Notes under the pieces: generated by a model
The model's database searches: none
Seen by the model: the letters and a program-made list of their open reading frames with translations, nothing else
Told to the model about the DNA's origin: nothing
Part shown: positions 1 to 10,646 of the stretch, in pieces
How positions within the stretch are numbered: the first letter of the stretch is position 1
Layout of the letters: each line of letters starts with the position of its first letter
NCBI GenBank assembly: GCA_963698255.1
Contig: CAVOQD010000025.1
Location: forward strand, 186,001 to 250,000
Direction: 5' to 3'
Length of the DNA: 64,000 nucleotides
From: JAWKOK01 sp963698255
GTDB taxonomy: Bacteria > Chloroflexota > Anaerolineae > Caldilineales > Caldilineaceae
Position numbers and translations under genes: made by a program

Positions 1-2357
1 TATCGTGATCGCGTTCTTCAACACCGTCATCACCGGCATTCTCGACATGGATGACGAGGGATCTTGGTACCAGAACCGCATTGAGCGAAGAGCGACTGAG
101 AACCCTTTCCCCAGCGCGGGTGAGCCTGGCCGGCATCTGATGATGGTCGAGATCGATGGGCTGAGCTACTGGCATCTGAAGAAGGCGCTGGATGATGGTC
201 TGCTGCCGACGCTCCAAGCAATGATCGACGAAGAAGGCTATCAAGTCTCTCTGACCGATTGCGGCCTGCCCTCCATGACGTCGGCCTGCCAGGCAGGCAT
301 CATGTTCGGCGACAACCATGACATTCCGGCCTATCGCTGGTATGACAAGGCGCAACAGAAGCTCTACGTGTCGGCCGATGACGCCACAGAACTGAATGGC
401 CGCTATGCCCATGGCCAGGGTCTCATGCGCGAAGGTTCCAGCATCATGAACATGCTGAACGGCGACGCGGAGAAGTCCATGTTCACCATGGCCAATATGT
501 TCGACGCCAACGAGGAAGAGAAGAAGCGCCGGGCCGACGACATTGCGCTGCTGATGCTCGATCCTTACTTCCTAACCAGGGAACTGGCCATCTTCTTTAC
601 GGAAGTCGTGCGAGAACTTTGGGAGGCCTGGAAGCAGAAACGCCATGATGTCCAGCCACGCCTCAACCGGCTGGAGCACTTCTATCCCTTCGTGCGTGCC
701 GCCATGTGTACCCTCATGCGCGACATCTCGGCCAACATCGCCATCATGGACATGATGCGCGGCGCGCCCTCCATCTACATGCTCTACCTGGGCTACGATG
801 AGGTCGCCCACCATTCCGGCCCATGGACCGACGACGCCTTCGGCGATCTGCAGTCGGCTGGATGCTACATTTGGCCGTCTGCGTCGCACCGTCAATGAGC
901 GGTCGCCCTATCCCTACGATCTGATCATCCTCTCGGATCATGGACAATCCTTCGGCCCGACCTTCTTGCAGCGCTACGGTATCACGCATCAAGGAACTGA
1001 TCGAGCAACACCTGCCCGACGAAGTCGAAGTCACCCAGCTTATCGGCGGCGACACCGGCGCCATGGGTCTGCAGAGCGTTGCCGACGAACTGACCAATGT
1101 GAGCCAGAGCGGCAGCGGCACGGCCTTCGACCAGGCCATGGCCCGAGCAGGGCGCAAAACTGGCCGATCGGGGCGCTGACGTCACCGACAGGCAGAAGGA
1201 CTGGATATCGAGAAGATCGCCTCGGTGACAGCCTACGGCAGCGGCAACGCCTGCCAGGTCTACTTTGATGCTCTATCCCCGCAAGATCTTGCTCAGCGAA
1301 CTGAATACCCTCTACCCCGGCATGGTGGATGCCGTGATGCAACACGAGGGAATCGGCATGATCCTGGGCTACGAAGACGACGGCTCGATTCTTGCCATCG
1401 GCAAGCAGGGTACCCGCAATCTGAACACCGGCGAGGTTATCGGCGACGATCCGCTTGTTCCCTATGCCCCTGATTCGGGCCACGGCGCCGGCGTCCATCG
1501 AAAAACGTATTTGGCAATTGAAGCGTGTGATGGAATTTCCCAGCGCCGGCGATCTCTGGCTCATCAGCACCGTCTATGAGGATGGGACAGTGGCGGCCTT
1601 GGAGGAACTGATCGGCAGCCACGGCGGCCTGGGCGGCGAGCAGACCGACGCCTTTGTCTTCCACCCGCCGGACATGGAAGTGACCGAGACGCGCAACTCA
1701 ATCGAGGTCTTCCATCTGCTCAACAACCACCGCAACGCGCCGGTTGTCGAACGGATGGCAAAGGATACGGGCGAGGAAATAGCGGATTGGTCGCCCGCCA
1801 ACATGCTGGCGGGCATCAGCCGATTCGGCACGTGGCTAAGTCTGGCAATTCGTTGCATCCTCCTGGAGCGTAGCGCCTACGAGAAGGTGGCCAATGATCC
1901 GTACATGACGGGGCCGGCCCTACTCATCTCGGTGGTGATGCTGACTCTGCTCACCACAATCCGCGACGGCTTTGACTTCACACGCATCGCCGGCAACTAT
2001 GGACTCTGGATCGTCCTGGTCATGGTGTTGACCGCGTCCGGATGGCTACTGACACGTCGCGGCGAGTTCACGCGGACGTTCCGCACCATGGGGTTTGCGC
2101 TATCGGTCTACGTGCTGATCCTGCTTGCCCTCTTCCCGGTGCTCAAGTCACTGGTCTTCTTTGTCACACTTCTTCTGATCGTGGTGGGGATCTGGATGGC
2201 TGTGGCCGTTGCACACCGAACAAAGGGCTGGCGTACACTGCTCTTGCCCATCGTCGCCGCCATCGTACTGGTGGGCGGTTCATTTGCCATCGAACTGTTG
2301 GTGGCCGGAGCCAACTTCACCTTGGATGCGCTTCTTCACAGCCTGGGCCTCAATTAG
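1..2357 (+). pseudogene. Alkaline-phosphatase-superfamily membrane protein, multiply frameshifted
   Basis: The pieces of one protein appear in successive reading frames. Frame 2 runs to about 850 and carries a metal-site Asp in EIDGLSY, the nucleophile region SMTSACQAG and the metal-site motif LGYDEVAHH. Frame 3 follows with the second metal site ILSDHGQSFG, then short stretches in other frames to about 1480. The final piece, about 1490-2357, ends in four or five hydrophobic segments. Together these are the landmarks of an alkaline phosphatase/phosphodiesterase (nucleotide pyrophosphatase-like) catalytic domain followed by a membrane anchor. The N-terminus probably lies upstream of the window. 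About six shifts occur between roughly 850 and 1490, far denser than elsewhere, so this is either a decayed gene or a poorly resolved stretch. The substrate cannot be told. Confidence 0.6.
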
Positions 2358-2405
2358 ATCTGCCGGGGCCCTCTGATTCAGCAAAGGCCCCAGAGATGAT
2401 TTTCC

Positions 2406-2448
2406 AATGGCCCATCCCCACTTGTTCACGAGGCGGGGATGGGCCATT
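2406..2448 (+). terminator. Strong GC-rich hairpin after the phosphatase-like gene
   Basis: A 14-bp perfect stem (AATGGCCCATCCCC at 2406-2419, complement at 2435-2448) closes a 15-nt loop. A smaller hairpin (GGGGCC at 2365-2370, GGCCCC at 2386-2391) precedes it. No long T-run follows, so it is a plausible but not classical terminator, or a leader hairpin for the short gene that starts at 2478. Confidence 0.5.
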
Positions 2449-2477
2449 CTGATCTCAACGAGAGAAAGGGACAACCC

Positions 2478-2726
2478 ATGGCAGCGCCACCGGTTGATCT
2501 GAGCGGCCTGATCGATCTACACATCCACAGCGCGCCTGACGTGGTCGAGCGTCACGGCGATGATGTCGACATTGCACGTGAGGCCCAGGCCGCCGGGATG
2601 TCCGCCATTATGCTCAAGTCCCATGTGACCGGGACCGCCGATCGTGCGTCCATCGCCGGGAGAATTGTGACGGGCATCCGGGCCTTCGGATCCAGCCGTT
2701 TCCGGATTGTTATTGGTTCGACATGA
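2478..2726 (+). pseudogene. Truncated DUF6282-like metal-dependent hydrolase
   Basis: The ATG at 2478 follows GAGAAAGGGACAA. The first ~75 residues look like the start of a DUF6282/amidohydrolase-type TIM barrel: LIDLHIHSAPDVVERHGDD supplies the HxH metal site, and IAREAQAAGMSAIMLKSH fits the next strand and helix. After GIRAFG the similarity pattern stops, a few unrelated residues follow, and the frame ends at 2726. That is already inside the 3' end of the oppositely oriented serine hydrolase gene. A full-length family member would be several times longer, so this is a remnant. The hydrolase family call is fairly firm; the exact subfamily is from memory. Confidence 0.6.
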
Positions 2727-5613
2727 GCGGCAGGTAGATTCGTGTTTCGCTGCTCGTTTCCTGCGGCATCGGCGGTACGATGTCAACGCCGCCGCTGCTC
2801 ACCTCGTCCACGCTGAAGAGTTCCATGTTGCTGCCACGCAGTTGAATGGCGCTGAAGAGCATCTCGTCCTGTACGGCGGCCGCTCCTACATGGGCGCCCT
2901 CATTTTCGACCAGACGCAATCGGTTGAAGACGATGGGATCTCCGTTCGGACTGTCTATCGACATGGCAGCCGGGAAACGTAGGTTCCACTCGCACGCGCC
3001 CTGCTGGTTCTCGTAGAAGCTCACGTAGACATCACATAGCTGCGACGGCACATCGTGGGGCAGATTTGCTGCGCACCAGAACAGATCCCAGTTGATGGAC
3101 GCCGCCGGCGCATTGTTGCCGCCTTCATCTCCAACGTGCACGATGGTGTCATCCATCACGTATTGGACCTGGTAGGCCGGTTCATCGAACGATGCCTGAA
3201 TCTGCGCGCTGCCCCTGGCTGCAACAACCTTCAAGGTCGAGGCAATGGCGCCGTTCTTGGCGATAGCCGCTGCGCCAAACATCGAACGGCCGGGTTCGAG
3301 GAGGAGTTGTAGGCGACTGCCCCAGAACTTGGCATCTGCAAGCATGCTGTCAACGCCGTCGTCTCCGCCGCCATCCATCCCGGTCACCATCAAACGTCCG
3401 TCCCGATCATATGATGCGTGGGCATTACCGGCGACGTCGTGTTGGACGCCGTCGACATCGTAGCCGTTGCCGTCTTCATCGCCCAGGTCGGCAAACATCA
3501 GATCGCTGATCTGGGCCCCGAGTGTGCGTGTGTTGTGGCCTCCATTGCGATTGGCCAGCACAACGATGGCCGTATCCAGTTCAGGATAGATGCGCACATG
3601 GGTGTTGGCGCCCGGGTTCCAATTGCCGCCCTTCCAGATGACCGGTGTGTTGTACTTGGTCCCCACATCCCATCCCAGTGCATATTGATAGGCCACCAGA
3701 TCGCCGTTCGAGTTGATGCAGGGAAATGGTTCCGGCACGGTCCGCAGTTCGGTGAGGGCGTCCGGGCTGATGATCGATCCGTCCGTCACTTTCATGAGAA
3801 AGCGTACCAGGTCATAGCTCGACGACTCCAGCCCGCCGCCGAACAACTTCCAGGATGCGTTGCCCCAGGGCTGCGCGTTGTTGTTGTCGTCGTAGGCAAC
3901 GGAGCGATTGCCGTCTCCGTCGCCCGGCTGCTCCTGGCGAACGGTGTTTAGTCCGAACGGCTCGGTCAACTCATCGTTTACAATCTGACCGACCGGCTTT
4001 CCGGCCAGCGCTTCCAGGGCAGCGCCGAAGACCGTATAGGCATGGGTGCTATACTTGCAGCCGACACCGGGTTCGTAGACCAGTTGCGTTCCTGCCGTGC
4101 CGGGGTCGCTGTCCGTGTTCCAGAAGGTCTGGGCCGCGGCCAGGGCGCTGTCGTACTGTTGAACGGGCACGCTGTAGTCGCCATAGTGGCCGATTCCTGA
4201 GCGATTGGAAAGCAGTTGGCGCAGCGTATGCGTATGGTGGTCCGGCAGGCTGCGGATCACGTCGGCGGTCTGCGTGTCCAGGTCGTCGATGACACCCTGT
4301 TCGACCAAATGCATGGCCAGCACGCCGCCCACCGCCTTGCTCACCGAGGCCAGTCGGTTGATGCTGCGGGCCGAATACCAGATGCCGTTGTCCACGTCCT
4401 GATAGCCGAAGCCACGCATATACTTGATTTCGCCGTCCTGGGCGATAGCCACGCCGATGCCGGGCACATCGTAGGTCTCCAGATAGCTCTGCACCAGGTC
4501 ATCGATGGAACTTCTCACCGGCCAGTCCGGGCGGTCGCTGTTCTGTCGCCAGATGCCGGCATAGCGCTCGCCGTTCGACGTGGGATAGACCTCGAAGTCG
4601 ATCAGCCGGTAGCCCAGGTCACGCATGCGATACCAGCGGTTGCGATAATCGGTGGCCGTCATGTCACGCAATTCAGCCCATTTGCGCCCGTTCTTGTTCT
4701 CGACCCAGATGCCGGCGTAGTATTGCACGCCGTTGTGGCGGTAGGATTCTACATCCCACATCCGGTACTTGTCGCGATACGCCTCAAACTTTTCGCTGAA
4801 CTCTGCGCTGGTCAGGTTGCGATGTTCGCGCCAGTCCAGGTTTTCCTTGTTTTCGACCCAGACCATGGCGTAGCGCAGACCATCGGTCGTTGGATAGGCT
4901 TCGACGTCAATGATGACGTAGCCGGCATCACTGTAGGTCGAGAAATTCTCGGAAAATTCTGCGCTGGTCAGATTGCGCAGCGATGCCCAGCCCAGGTTCT
5001 CGCGGTTTTCGATCCAGACGCCGGCATAGAAGCGGTCGCCATTGAGCGTATACGACTCCTGGTCGATCAGGCGGTAGCCTGCTTGCTTCAACTCGGTCCA
5101 TTTGTCGTGGAACTGGCTGCTGTTCAGGTTTCGCCATTCGGCCCAGTTGAGATTTCCTGTGTTCAACTGCCAGACTGCCGAGACGCGCTGGGCTCCGTCG
5201 ATCTCGTCAACTTCAATGTCGACCATCATGTAGTCGGCCTTCATCTGGTTGAAGTGATCCGAGAACGCCGCGCTGCTCAGCCCACGGATCGATGCCCAAC
5301 CGATCTCGTCCGGATCAAAGGTCGCAGACGGCAGCAGGCCCGAAGCCTGGATCTCGCCGCCACTATTCGCCGAGATGACCGTCTCCCCGACCACGTCTGT
5401 GTCGTTCAGCCCGGCCTCTTGTCGAGGTTCGCCTGTCTGGAGGTGAGCCGATGCATTGGCCGGGGTCGGGATCGACACCAGCAGCATGAGTATCGCCAAC
5501 AGCATCGGGAAGAGACGCTGTCGATCTGGACGCTGTCGAGCAGGATGCTGTCGCGCTGGATAGGGTCCAGGTCCGTGCCAGGGGACTTCTGAATGTGGCT
5601 TGTCTCTCTTCAT
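2710..5613 (-). CDS. Secreted beta-lactamase-family serine hydrolase with five tandem repeats
   Basis: This 967-residue protein starts at an ATG preceded by AGGAGAG. After a basic, Arg/Pro-rich start it has a hydrophobic signal segment ending near residue 54. Residues ~105-358 hold five repeats of about 51 residues, each opening with a WxxxRxL/M...F/Y...F/W pattern (GWASIRGL, NWAEWRNL, GWASLRNL, DWREHRNL, KWAELRDM). They match my recollection of 'bacterial tandem repeat domain 1'. The serine hydrolase domain follows: the SxxK motif is S423-V-S-K426, the tyrosine motif is Y521-S-T, and a KGG box lies further on. The last ~230 residues form an extra domain ending in RIYLPLMSNQ. The family includes D-Ala-D-Ala peptidases, esterases and polyglycine-type proteases; the substrate is unknown. 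Confidence 0.8.
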   Translation of the reverse strand: MKRDKPHSEVPWHGPGPYPARQHPARQRPDRQRLFPMLLAILMLLVSIPTPANASAHLQTGEPRQEAGLNDTDVVGETVISANSGGEIQASGLLPSATFDPDEIGWASIRGLSSAAFSDHFNQMKADYMMVDIEVDEIDGAQRVSAVWQLNTGNLNWAEWRNLNSSQFHDKWTELKQAGYRLIDQESYTLNGDRFYAGVWIENRENLGWASLRNLTSAEFSENFSTYSDAGYVIIDVEAYPTTDGLRYAMVWVENKENLDWREHRNLTSAEFSEKFEAYRDKYRMWDVESYRHNGVQYYAGIWVENKNGRKWAELRDMTATDYRNRWYRMRDLGYRLIDFEVYPTSNGERYAGIWRQNSDRPDWPVRSSIDDLVQSYLETYDVPGIGVAIAQDGEIKYMRGFGYQDVDNGIWYSARSINRLASVSKAVGGVLAMHLVEQGVIDDLDTQTADVIRSLPDHHTHTLRQLLSNRSGIGHYGDYSVPVQQYDSALAAAQTFWNTDSDPGTAGTQLVYEPGVGCKYSTHAYTVFGAALEALAGKPVGQIVNDELTEPFGLNTVRQEQPGDGDGNRSVAYDDNNNAQPWGNASWKLFGGGLESSSYDLVRFLMKVTDGSIISPDALTELRTVPEPFPCINSNGDLVAYQYALGWDVGTKYNTPVIWKGGNWNPGANTHVRIYPELDTAIVVLANRNGGHNTRTLGAQISDLMFADLGDEDGNGYDVDGVQHDVAGNAHASYDRDGRLMVTGMDGGGDDGVDSMLADAKFWGSRLQLLLEPGRSMFGAAAIAKNGAIASTLKVVAARGSAQIQASFDEPAYQVQYVMDDTIVHVGDEGGNNAPAASINWDLFWCAANLPHDVPSQLCDVYVSFYENQQGACEWNLRFPAAMSIDSPNGDPIVFNRLRLVENEGAHVGAAAVQDEMLFSAIQLRGSNMELFSVDEVSSGGVDIVPPMPQETSSETRIYLPLMSNQ

Positions 5614-5741
5614 GGTTCTCTCCTGTCGTTTGAAAAGCCGGCCACACAGGCGGGCCGACGTACCGATGACGCCAGGATACCTGCCTCATCCGATGCAGGC
5701 TTGATCCGTGCCCAACAGGGACATGATATCTTCATGACATG

Positions 5742-5786
5742 CATGACAGTGACATCCATGACAGTGACATCCATGACAGTGACATG
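5742..5786. repeat. 15-bp direct repeat, three copies
   Basis: The unit CATGACAGTGACATC occurs at 5742-5756, 5757-5771 and, with its last base changed, 5772-5786. A partial unit (CATGACATG) sits just upstream at 5733. It lies between the divergent serine hydrolase and kinase-STAND genes, so it could be an array of binding sites for either. Confidence 0.8.
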
Positions 5787-5900
5787 ATGTGCCAGGCCGT
5801 GAATCGGCCTTGCCCGATGTGATACAATATCGTCACTTCGATCCTGGAATCCAGCTATCCATCTCCACCAGTGGAGGGTGGAGATGGGGACACGTAGCAA

Positions 5901-8900
5901 GTGGCGCAGGGTGAGGCGGAACAGACCCATTTCTCTTGGATGAACCCGATGTCGAATCCGACACCACAACACGATGAAAACGGTGAGTTGCAGGCGTTGC
6001 CGCATGTGCGGCGAGCGCCGGGTATCCGTCTGCAACGCGCGGAGATCGAACTGCTGCGCGCGGCTTTTCCCGGCGCCGCGACGCTCTTCATCGAGCGTGA
6101 GTTTCGGTCGGGCTACAGCGGCGCGCTTGTGCTGATGGTCTCGGTGGACTCGGGCCAGGCGCCGGTGGTCGTCAAACTGGCCCATCCGCTGGATCTGCAG
6201 CGTGAGTACAGCGCCTACCATGAATTTGTGCTGCAACGTTCGCCGCAGAACACGGCCAATCTACGCGGCGCACCGATTGTCTGCGCGGATGGGACGCTTG
6301 CCCTGCAGATCTATACTTTCGCCGGCGGCAGCACCCAGCAGCCGTCGAGCAGTCTCGAAGATTACTACCGCCGCAATGGCGGCTCTGCCACCGCAGCGGT
6401 GCTCACGCGTATTTTCCGTGTCTATGGCCGCCATTGGTGGGCTATCAACCAACCGCGCAAGTTTGTCCTGGCCGAGGAGTATGACCGCCTGCTGCCGGTG
6501 CATCTGCTGGCCACCGTCTGCGAGGCCGATCGCTCGGTTGACGCCATCCTGGAAGCAGGCAAAGTGAGCGCGGTCGATCTCCGTGATCTTGTGGCCGGTA
6601 CGCACCTGGAGCTTCGTGGGTTTCGGGTGGCGGGTGTCGAGAATCGGGGCGAGCATATCAAATTGAGCGCTTCGCCGCCGGCCGGCGAAGCCTCTGCGTC
6701 CATCCGCATTCGCGTGGTCGGATCGGGCATTGTTGCCGGTGGAGATGAAGCGCTGTCGAGCGTTTTTGTGGAGGTGACCGCTACTCGAATGGATCTGCTG
6801 CGGATGCCGCCGGCCTTGCGATGCCTTCGTTTGCTCCGTCGCTTCCCACGTTCGACCTGCCTGGCTCAGCAGCGTCGAGCGTAGCCGTCGGCCAGTCGCT
6901 CAATCCACTGCTCGAACTGGATGCGCTCATGGATCGGGTGGTCGAAGCCCGATTCTCGACGATCCACGGCGATCTCAACCTTCAGAACATTCTCGTGGAT
7001 CAGCCGACCGGGTTCGCCTGGCTCATCGACTTTGCAGAGACGCGTGTGGGACCCACACTGTACGATCTACAACGGCTTGAGGTGCAGATCATCACCAAGC
7101 TGTTGACCCTGCATACGAATGGTGAACCATCCGCCGCCACGGCCCTCCATACAATGTTGACGGCGCTGCACGCGGATCCGCCGGCTCGGTCGAGTCCGGT
7201 GGCCTCCCTGCAAGAGCCGTACGCGCTCTTGAACGGACTGCGGCGGCTGGTGCGCCAATATCTGATGGACGATCTGGACTGGGATGAATACTACGCCGGC
7301 CTGATCGTGGCCATGATAGGCGCGTTGAAGTTCGATGAGCTGAGCGAGCACGCGCGGTTGCTGGCGTTGTCTGCCGCTGCCATCTTAACCGGTCTGTTGG
7401 GCCACGCACCGCGTACCGGCGCTCCACGTACCAACACTGCTCGCACCAGACCTGTTCGAGACACTGTAGATGCGGAGGCAGCCGCGCCCGTAGCGGCATT
7501 GACGATTCCGGCGCCGCCCGAGCCTGGACGGCTGCCGCAACTTCAAGGGTTCGTCGGGCGTACTGACGAGTTGAGCGCCTATGCCGATGCTTTAGAAAGC
7601 CGCCATCTGGCCGTGATCAGCGGCATGGCAGGTGTTGGCAAGACAGCCTTAGCCACCGAGCTGGCCCGTTGGGTGGCGCGCCCAGGGCAGATTTTCTGGC
7701 ACACCTTTCACGAAGGCGACGGGCTGGACTACCATCGTCTGGAAGCTGGCCGCTTTCCTGGCCTGGCACGGTTACGATGATCTGTGGCGCTTGCTGGAGA
7801 GCGCCCGGCTGACGGGCGGCCGCCCGCCCCAGAGCGACACACTCTTTGACTACCTGATCCAACTGCTGCGAGGCCGGGACTTTCTGCTCTGTTTTGACGA
7901 CTACCATATGGTCGACGACGATCCGTCCGTTGCCCGCCTGCTCGAACGCTTGTTGCCGATTCTGCCGGGCAGCGGGCTGCGTCTGCTGTTGACCACGCGC
8001 AGATCCCCGACGTTTGCCGGGCCGGGAAGCACACAGCCGCTGACCGGTCTCAGCAATGCTGACACACACAGACTGCTGGCCGCACGTGGGCTTAGCCTCA
8101 GCGTTGCGGTTGTCGATCAACTCCACACACAGACCGGCGGCAATGCCCAGTTCCTGACATTGGCCATCGACATTCTGCAACAGGCGACCGATCCGGATCT
8201 GCTGCTGGACCGTCTGGCTGCGGCCGACGACATGGAACGCTATCTGCTCTCGGCTGTTGACGAAGGGCTGAGCGGGGCCGAACGATCTGTGCTACAGTCG
8301 GTCGCGCTCTTCCTGGGCCATCCGGCCACGCGTGACGCGGTTGAGGCGGTCATGAATGCCGGCAGCGTCTGGCGAACCCTGCGCCTGTTGCATGATCGCC
8401 ATCTGCTCATCTCGCTTGAGGGCGCAGAGGGCAAGGAGTATGCCCAACATGCGATCGTGCGTGCGTTCTACTACCAGGGAATCGGTCGACGCCAGCGCCG
8501 GGGTATGCACCAGCGTGCAGGCTCCTACTACGCAACAGAGGATCCGGATCTGCTGCGGTCCGGCATTCACTACGAACGTGCAGCCGCCTATGAACTGGCC
8601 GTCCGCCAGGCGACAGCCGACGTCTGGGCCATCATCAATCGCGGACAGGCGCGACTTCTGCGCTCGCTGTTGGAGCGATTCGGTGAAGACCAACTGTCCG
8701 CCGATCTGTGGGCTGCCGTCAATGTGGCCAGGGGAACGACGACTGCCTTCCTGGACGATCGTGATACCGCAAACGAGTGCTTTCGTGAGGCGTTGGAGAC
8801 GCTTGCCGAGCTGCCGTCCGGCGACAGCGTCGCCACGCTCAAGGCTCAGGCATTTCACGGCGTGGCCGAACTGCTCGAAATGGAGAATCCGGCCTGGGCC

Positions 8901-9923
8901 ATTGACTGGGTGGAGCGCGCGTTTGCAGAAGCGCCTGCGATGGATGAAGCTTCACGCGGGACATTGCTGATCAAGCGAGGTACGGCCGAGATGTATCTTG
9001 GCCGCTATGAAGATGCTTTGCGCTCACTGGAGCAGGGCCTTGCCACATTGCCGGAGAGCGCTACCCAGCAACGCGGGATCGCCCTGATGAACCTTGGCGG
9101 CGTCCACTTCTTTCGGGGCGAATTGGCCACGGCGCTTCAGTTTCAGCAGGAGGCGTTGGCCATCAACCGGCGTCTGCACGACCGCTTCGGCATGGTCAAC
9201 ACGCTGATCGGTCTGGGCGTCAACAAGATCTGTTCCGGCCTGTGGCAGGAGGCCATTGCTGACTTCCAGTCGGCGCTCTCTATCGCGCAGGAATTGGGCA
9301 GCGCCCAGTTGGAAGCGGAGGTCTCGGTCAATTTGGGTGGCGCCTACGTCAACACCGGCGACGACGTTGCTGCGTCGGCCCAGTTGGCGCGCAGTCTTGA
9401 GCTGGCAAACAGCGGCGGCCTGCCGGTGCTGGAGGCATTCGCCGCCTTCCGCACGGCGGATCTGGAGATCCGGCTGGGGCATTGGGCCGCGGCGACGCTC
9501 CAGTTGAGCCGGGCGGAGGAGATTGCAGAGAAGCTGAATCAGCGCGGCCTGCTGATCTCCATCTATCGCGGGTGGGCGGAAGTGCGCCGTGCAGAGGGTG
9601 ATCTCGATGCCGCACTTGCGTTTGTTCACAAATCGACACAGTTGGCCGACGAACTGTCGGAGACACTGGAAAAGGGTGAGTCGCTGCGCACGCTTGGCGT
9701 CGTACTGCGCGACACCGGTGAGCGTCAACAAGCTCGGGCAGCCCTGGAAGAGAGTCTTGCGCTGCTGGTAGACGAAGATCCCTACGAGGCCGCCCGCACC
9801 ATGGCCGAACTCGGCGCACTTCTGATCGAACTGGACGAACAGGCATCCGGCACAGAACTGCTGGCCGATGCCGCGCACACCTTTCGACGCCTGGGCGCAC
9901 AGCGTGATCTGGATGGAGCTTGA
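5901..9923 (+). CDS. Kinase-like (TCAD9-type) - STAND NTPase - TPR fusion, two frameshifts
   Basis: Three overlapping reading frames make one protein of about 1,340 residues. Part 1 is an aminoglycoside-phosphotransferase-like kinase: a Gly-rich loop (RSGYSGA), an invariant Lys in VVVKLAHP, an inserted beta-rich stretch at 6570-6780, then the catalytic loop HGDLNLQN (6967 on) and the metal-binding WLIDFAET. Part 2 is a STAND/NB-ARC-type NTPase with Walker A GMAGVGKTAL (7618 on), Walker B LLCFDDYH and the arginine segment LLLTTRR. Part 3, from ~8600, is a run of TPR-like helices. The kinase with STAND layout recalls 'ternary complex associated domain 9' of predicted conflict systems (family name from memory). 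One base seems lost near 6790-6815. One C seems gained at 7733-7734, where removal restores DYIVWKLAAF. The start (GTG 5901, or ATG 5940/5949) is uncertain. Confidence 0.75.
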
Positions 9924-10171
9924 GTGATCTGTCATGAAGATCATGTGCAAATATCAAGGCATTGGACAGCAAACCGGCTAGACTAAGGCCGCTGCAAGCA
10001 ATTGATTCCCTAGATGATGAAGCTTGCGCAGCGGCTTTCAGGCCGTCGATTAGGGATTTTATTTTTTGGAACGGCCTAAAGTAGGTGCAGTCGTTCACGA
10101 TTTGTCATTCTGAGTGTGCCTCTCCGGATACCCGGCGCTCTAACTGGAAGGAACGTGCTACTGTCATTCCG

Positions 10172-10316
10172 AGCGGGTCAGCCCGAGCACTTCCGGATTG
10201 GCAATACACCAGCGAGGAATCTCGGCTTGCGATATCGAGACCCTTCGCTGGTGACTCAGGACAGAGTCATTTTATGGCAAGCCCGCTCAGGCCTGTCCTG
10301 GGCGCAGCCGAAGGAG
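10172..10316. repeat. 144-bp direct repeat, copy 1
   Basis: Begins AGCGGGTCAGCCCGAGCACT and ends with CGCAGCCGAAGGA. It is nearly identical to 10429-10573 apart from a few differences in the middle (CTGGTGACTCAGGACAG here, CTGATGACTTGCGACAG there). It encodes no convincing protein. Confidence 0.85.
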
Positions 10317-10428
10317 TGACAGCGTATCTTGCGACGCGAAAACGAGCTTGTTCATTAGAAGTCCCTCCAGTGCGTTGACCGCCCTTCTTACGGGAAGTAA
10401 CGGCGCCGAATGAGTCTTGTTACTTGAT

Positions 10429-10573
10429 AGCGGGTCAGCCCGAGCACTTCCGGATTGGCAATACACCAGCGAGGAATCTCGGCTTGCGATATCGAGACCC
10501 TTCGCTGATGACTTGCGACAGCGTCAATCTATGGCAAGCCCGCTCAGGCCTGTCCTGAGCGCAGCCGAAGGAA
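10429..10573. repeat. 144-bp direct repeat, copy 2
   Basis: Second copy of the element at 10172, separated from it by about 113 bases. Both are in the same orientation and upstream of the secreted protein gene. No target-site duplication or terminal inverted repeat could be made out. Confidence 0.85.
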
Positions 10574-10646
10574 TCTCGTTTTTTCCAAATCGTGAACTAC
10601 CGAGGCACGTTATTTTTCCGAGCGCTTTGAGGATGGGAGGAGCCAA

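Larger units (their letters stand above)
9924..10646. other. Long intergenic region with dispersed repeats
   Basis: No gene was found in these 723 bases. They hold two 144-bp direct repeats, listed separately, and short fragments of the type TGTCATTCTGAG / TGTCATTCCGAGCG (10099 and 10163). The fragments resemble the TGTCATTTCGAGCGG element at 42185. A ribosome binding site GGGAGGAG at ~10634 belongs to the next gene. Confidence 0.7.

Noticed and set aside
4216..5592. Long open frame (458 codons) on the plus strand
   Set aside because: Exactly antisense to the serine hydrolase gene. It has no domain likeness, and the minus strand has signal peptide, repeats and SxxK.
5742..5786. Possible CRISPR array
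   Set aside because: Units are contiguous with no spacers and only 15 bases long; no cas genes nearby.
6790..7790. Programmed ribosomal frameshifting in the kinase-STAND gene
   Set aside because: No slippery heptamer with a following structure was seen at the junctions. The same type of single-base break occurs in unrelated genes across the window.
10172..10573. Insertion sequence
   Set aside because: No transposase-like frame and no terminal inverted repeats at the copy ends.
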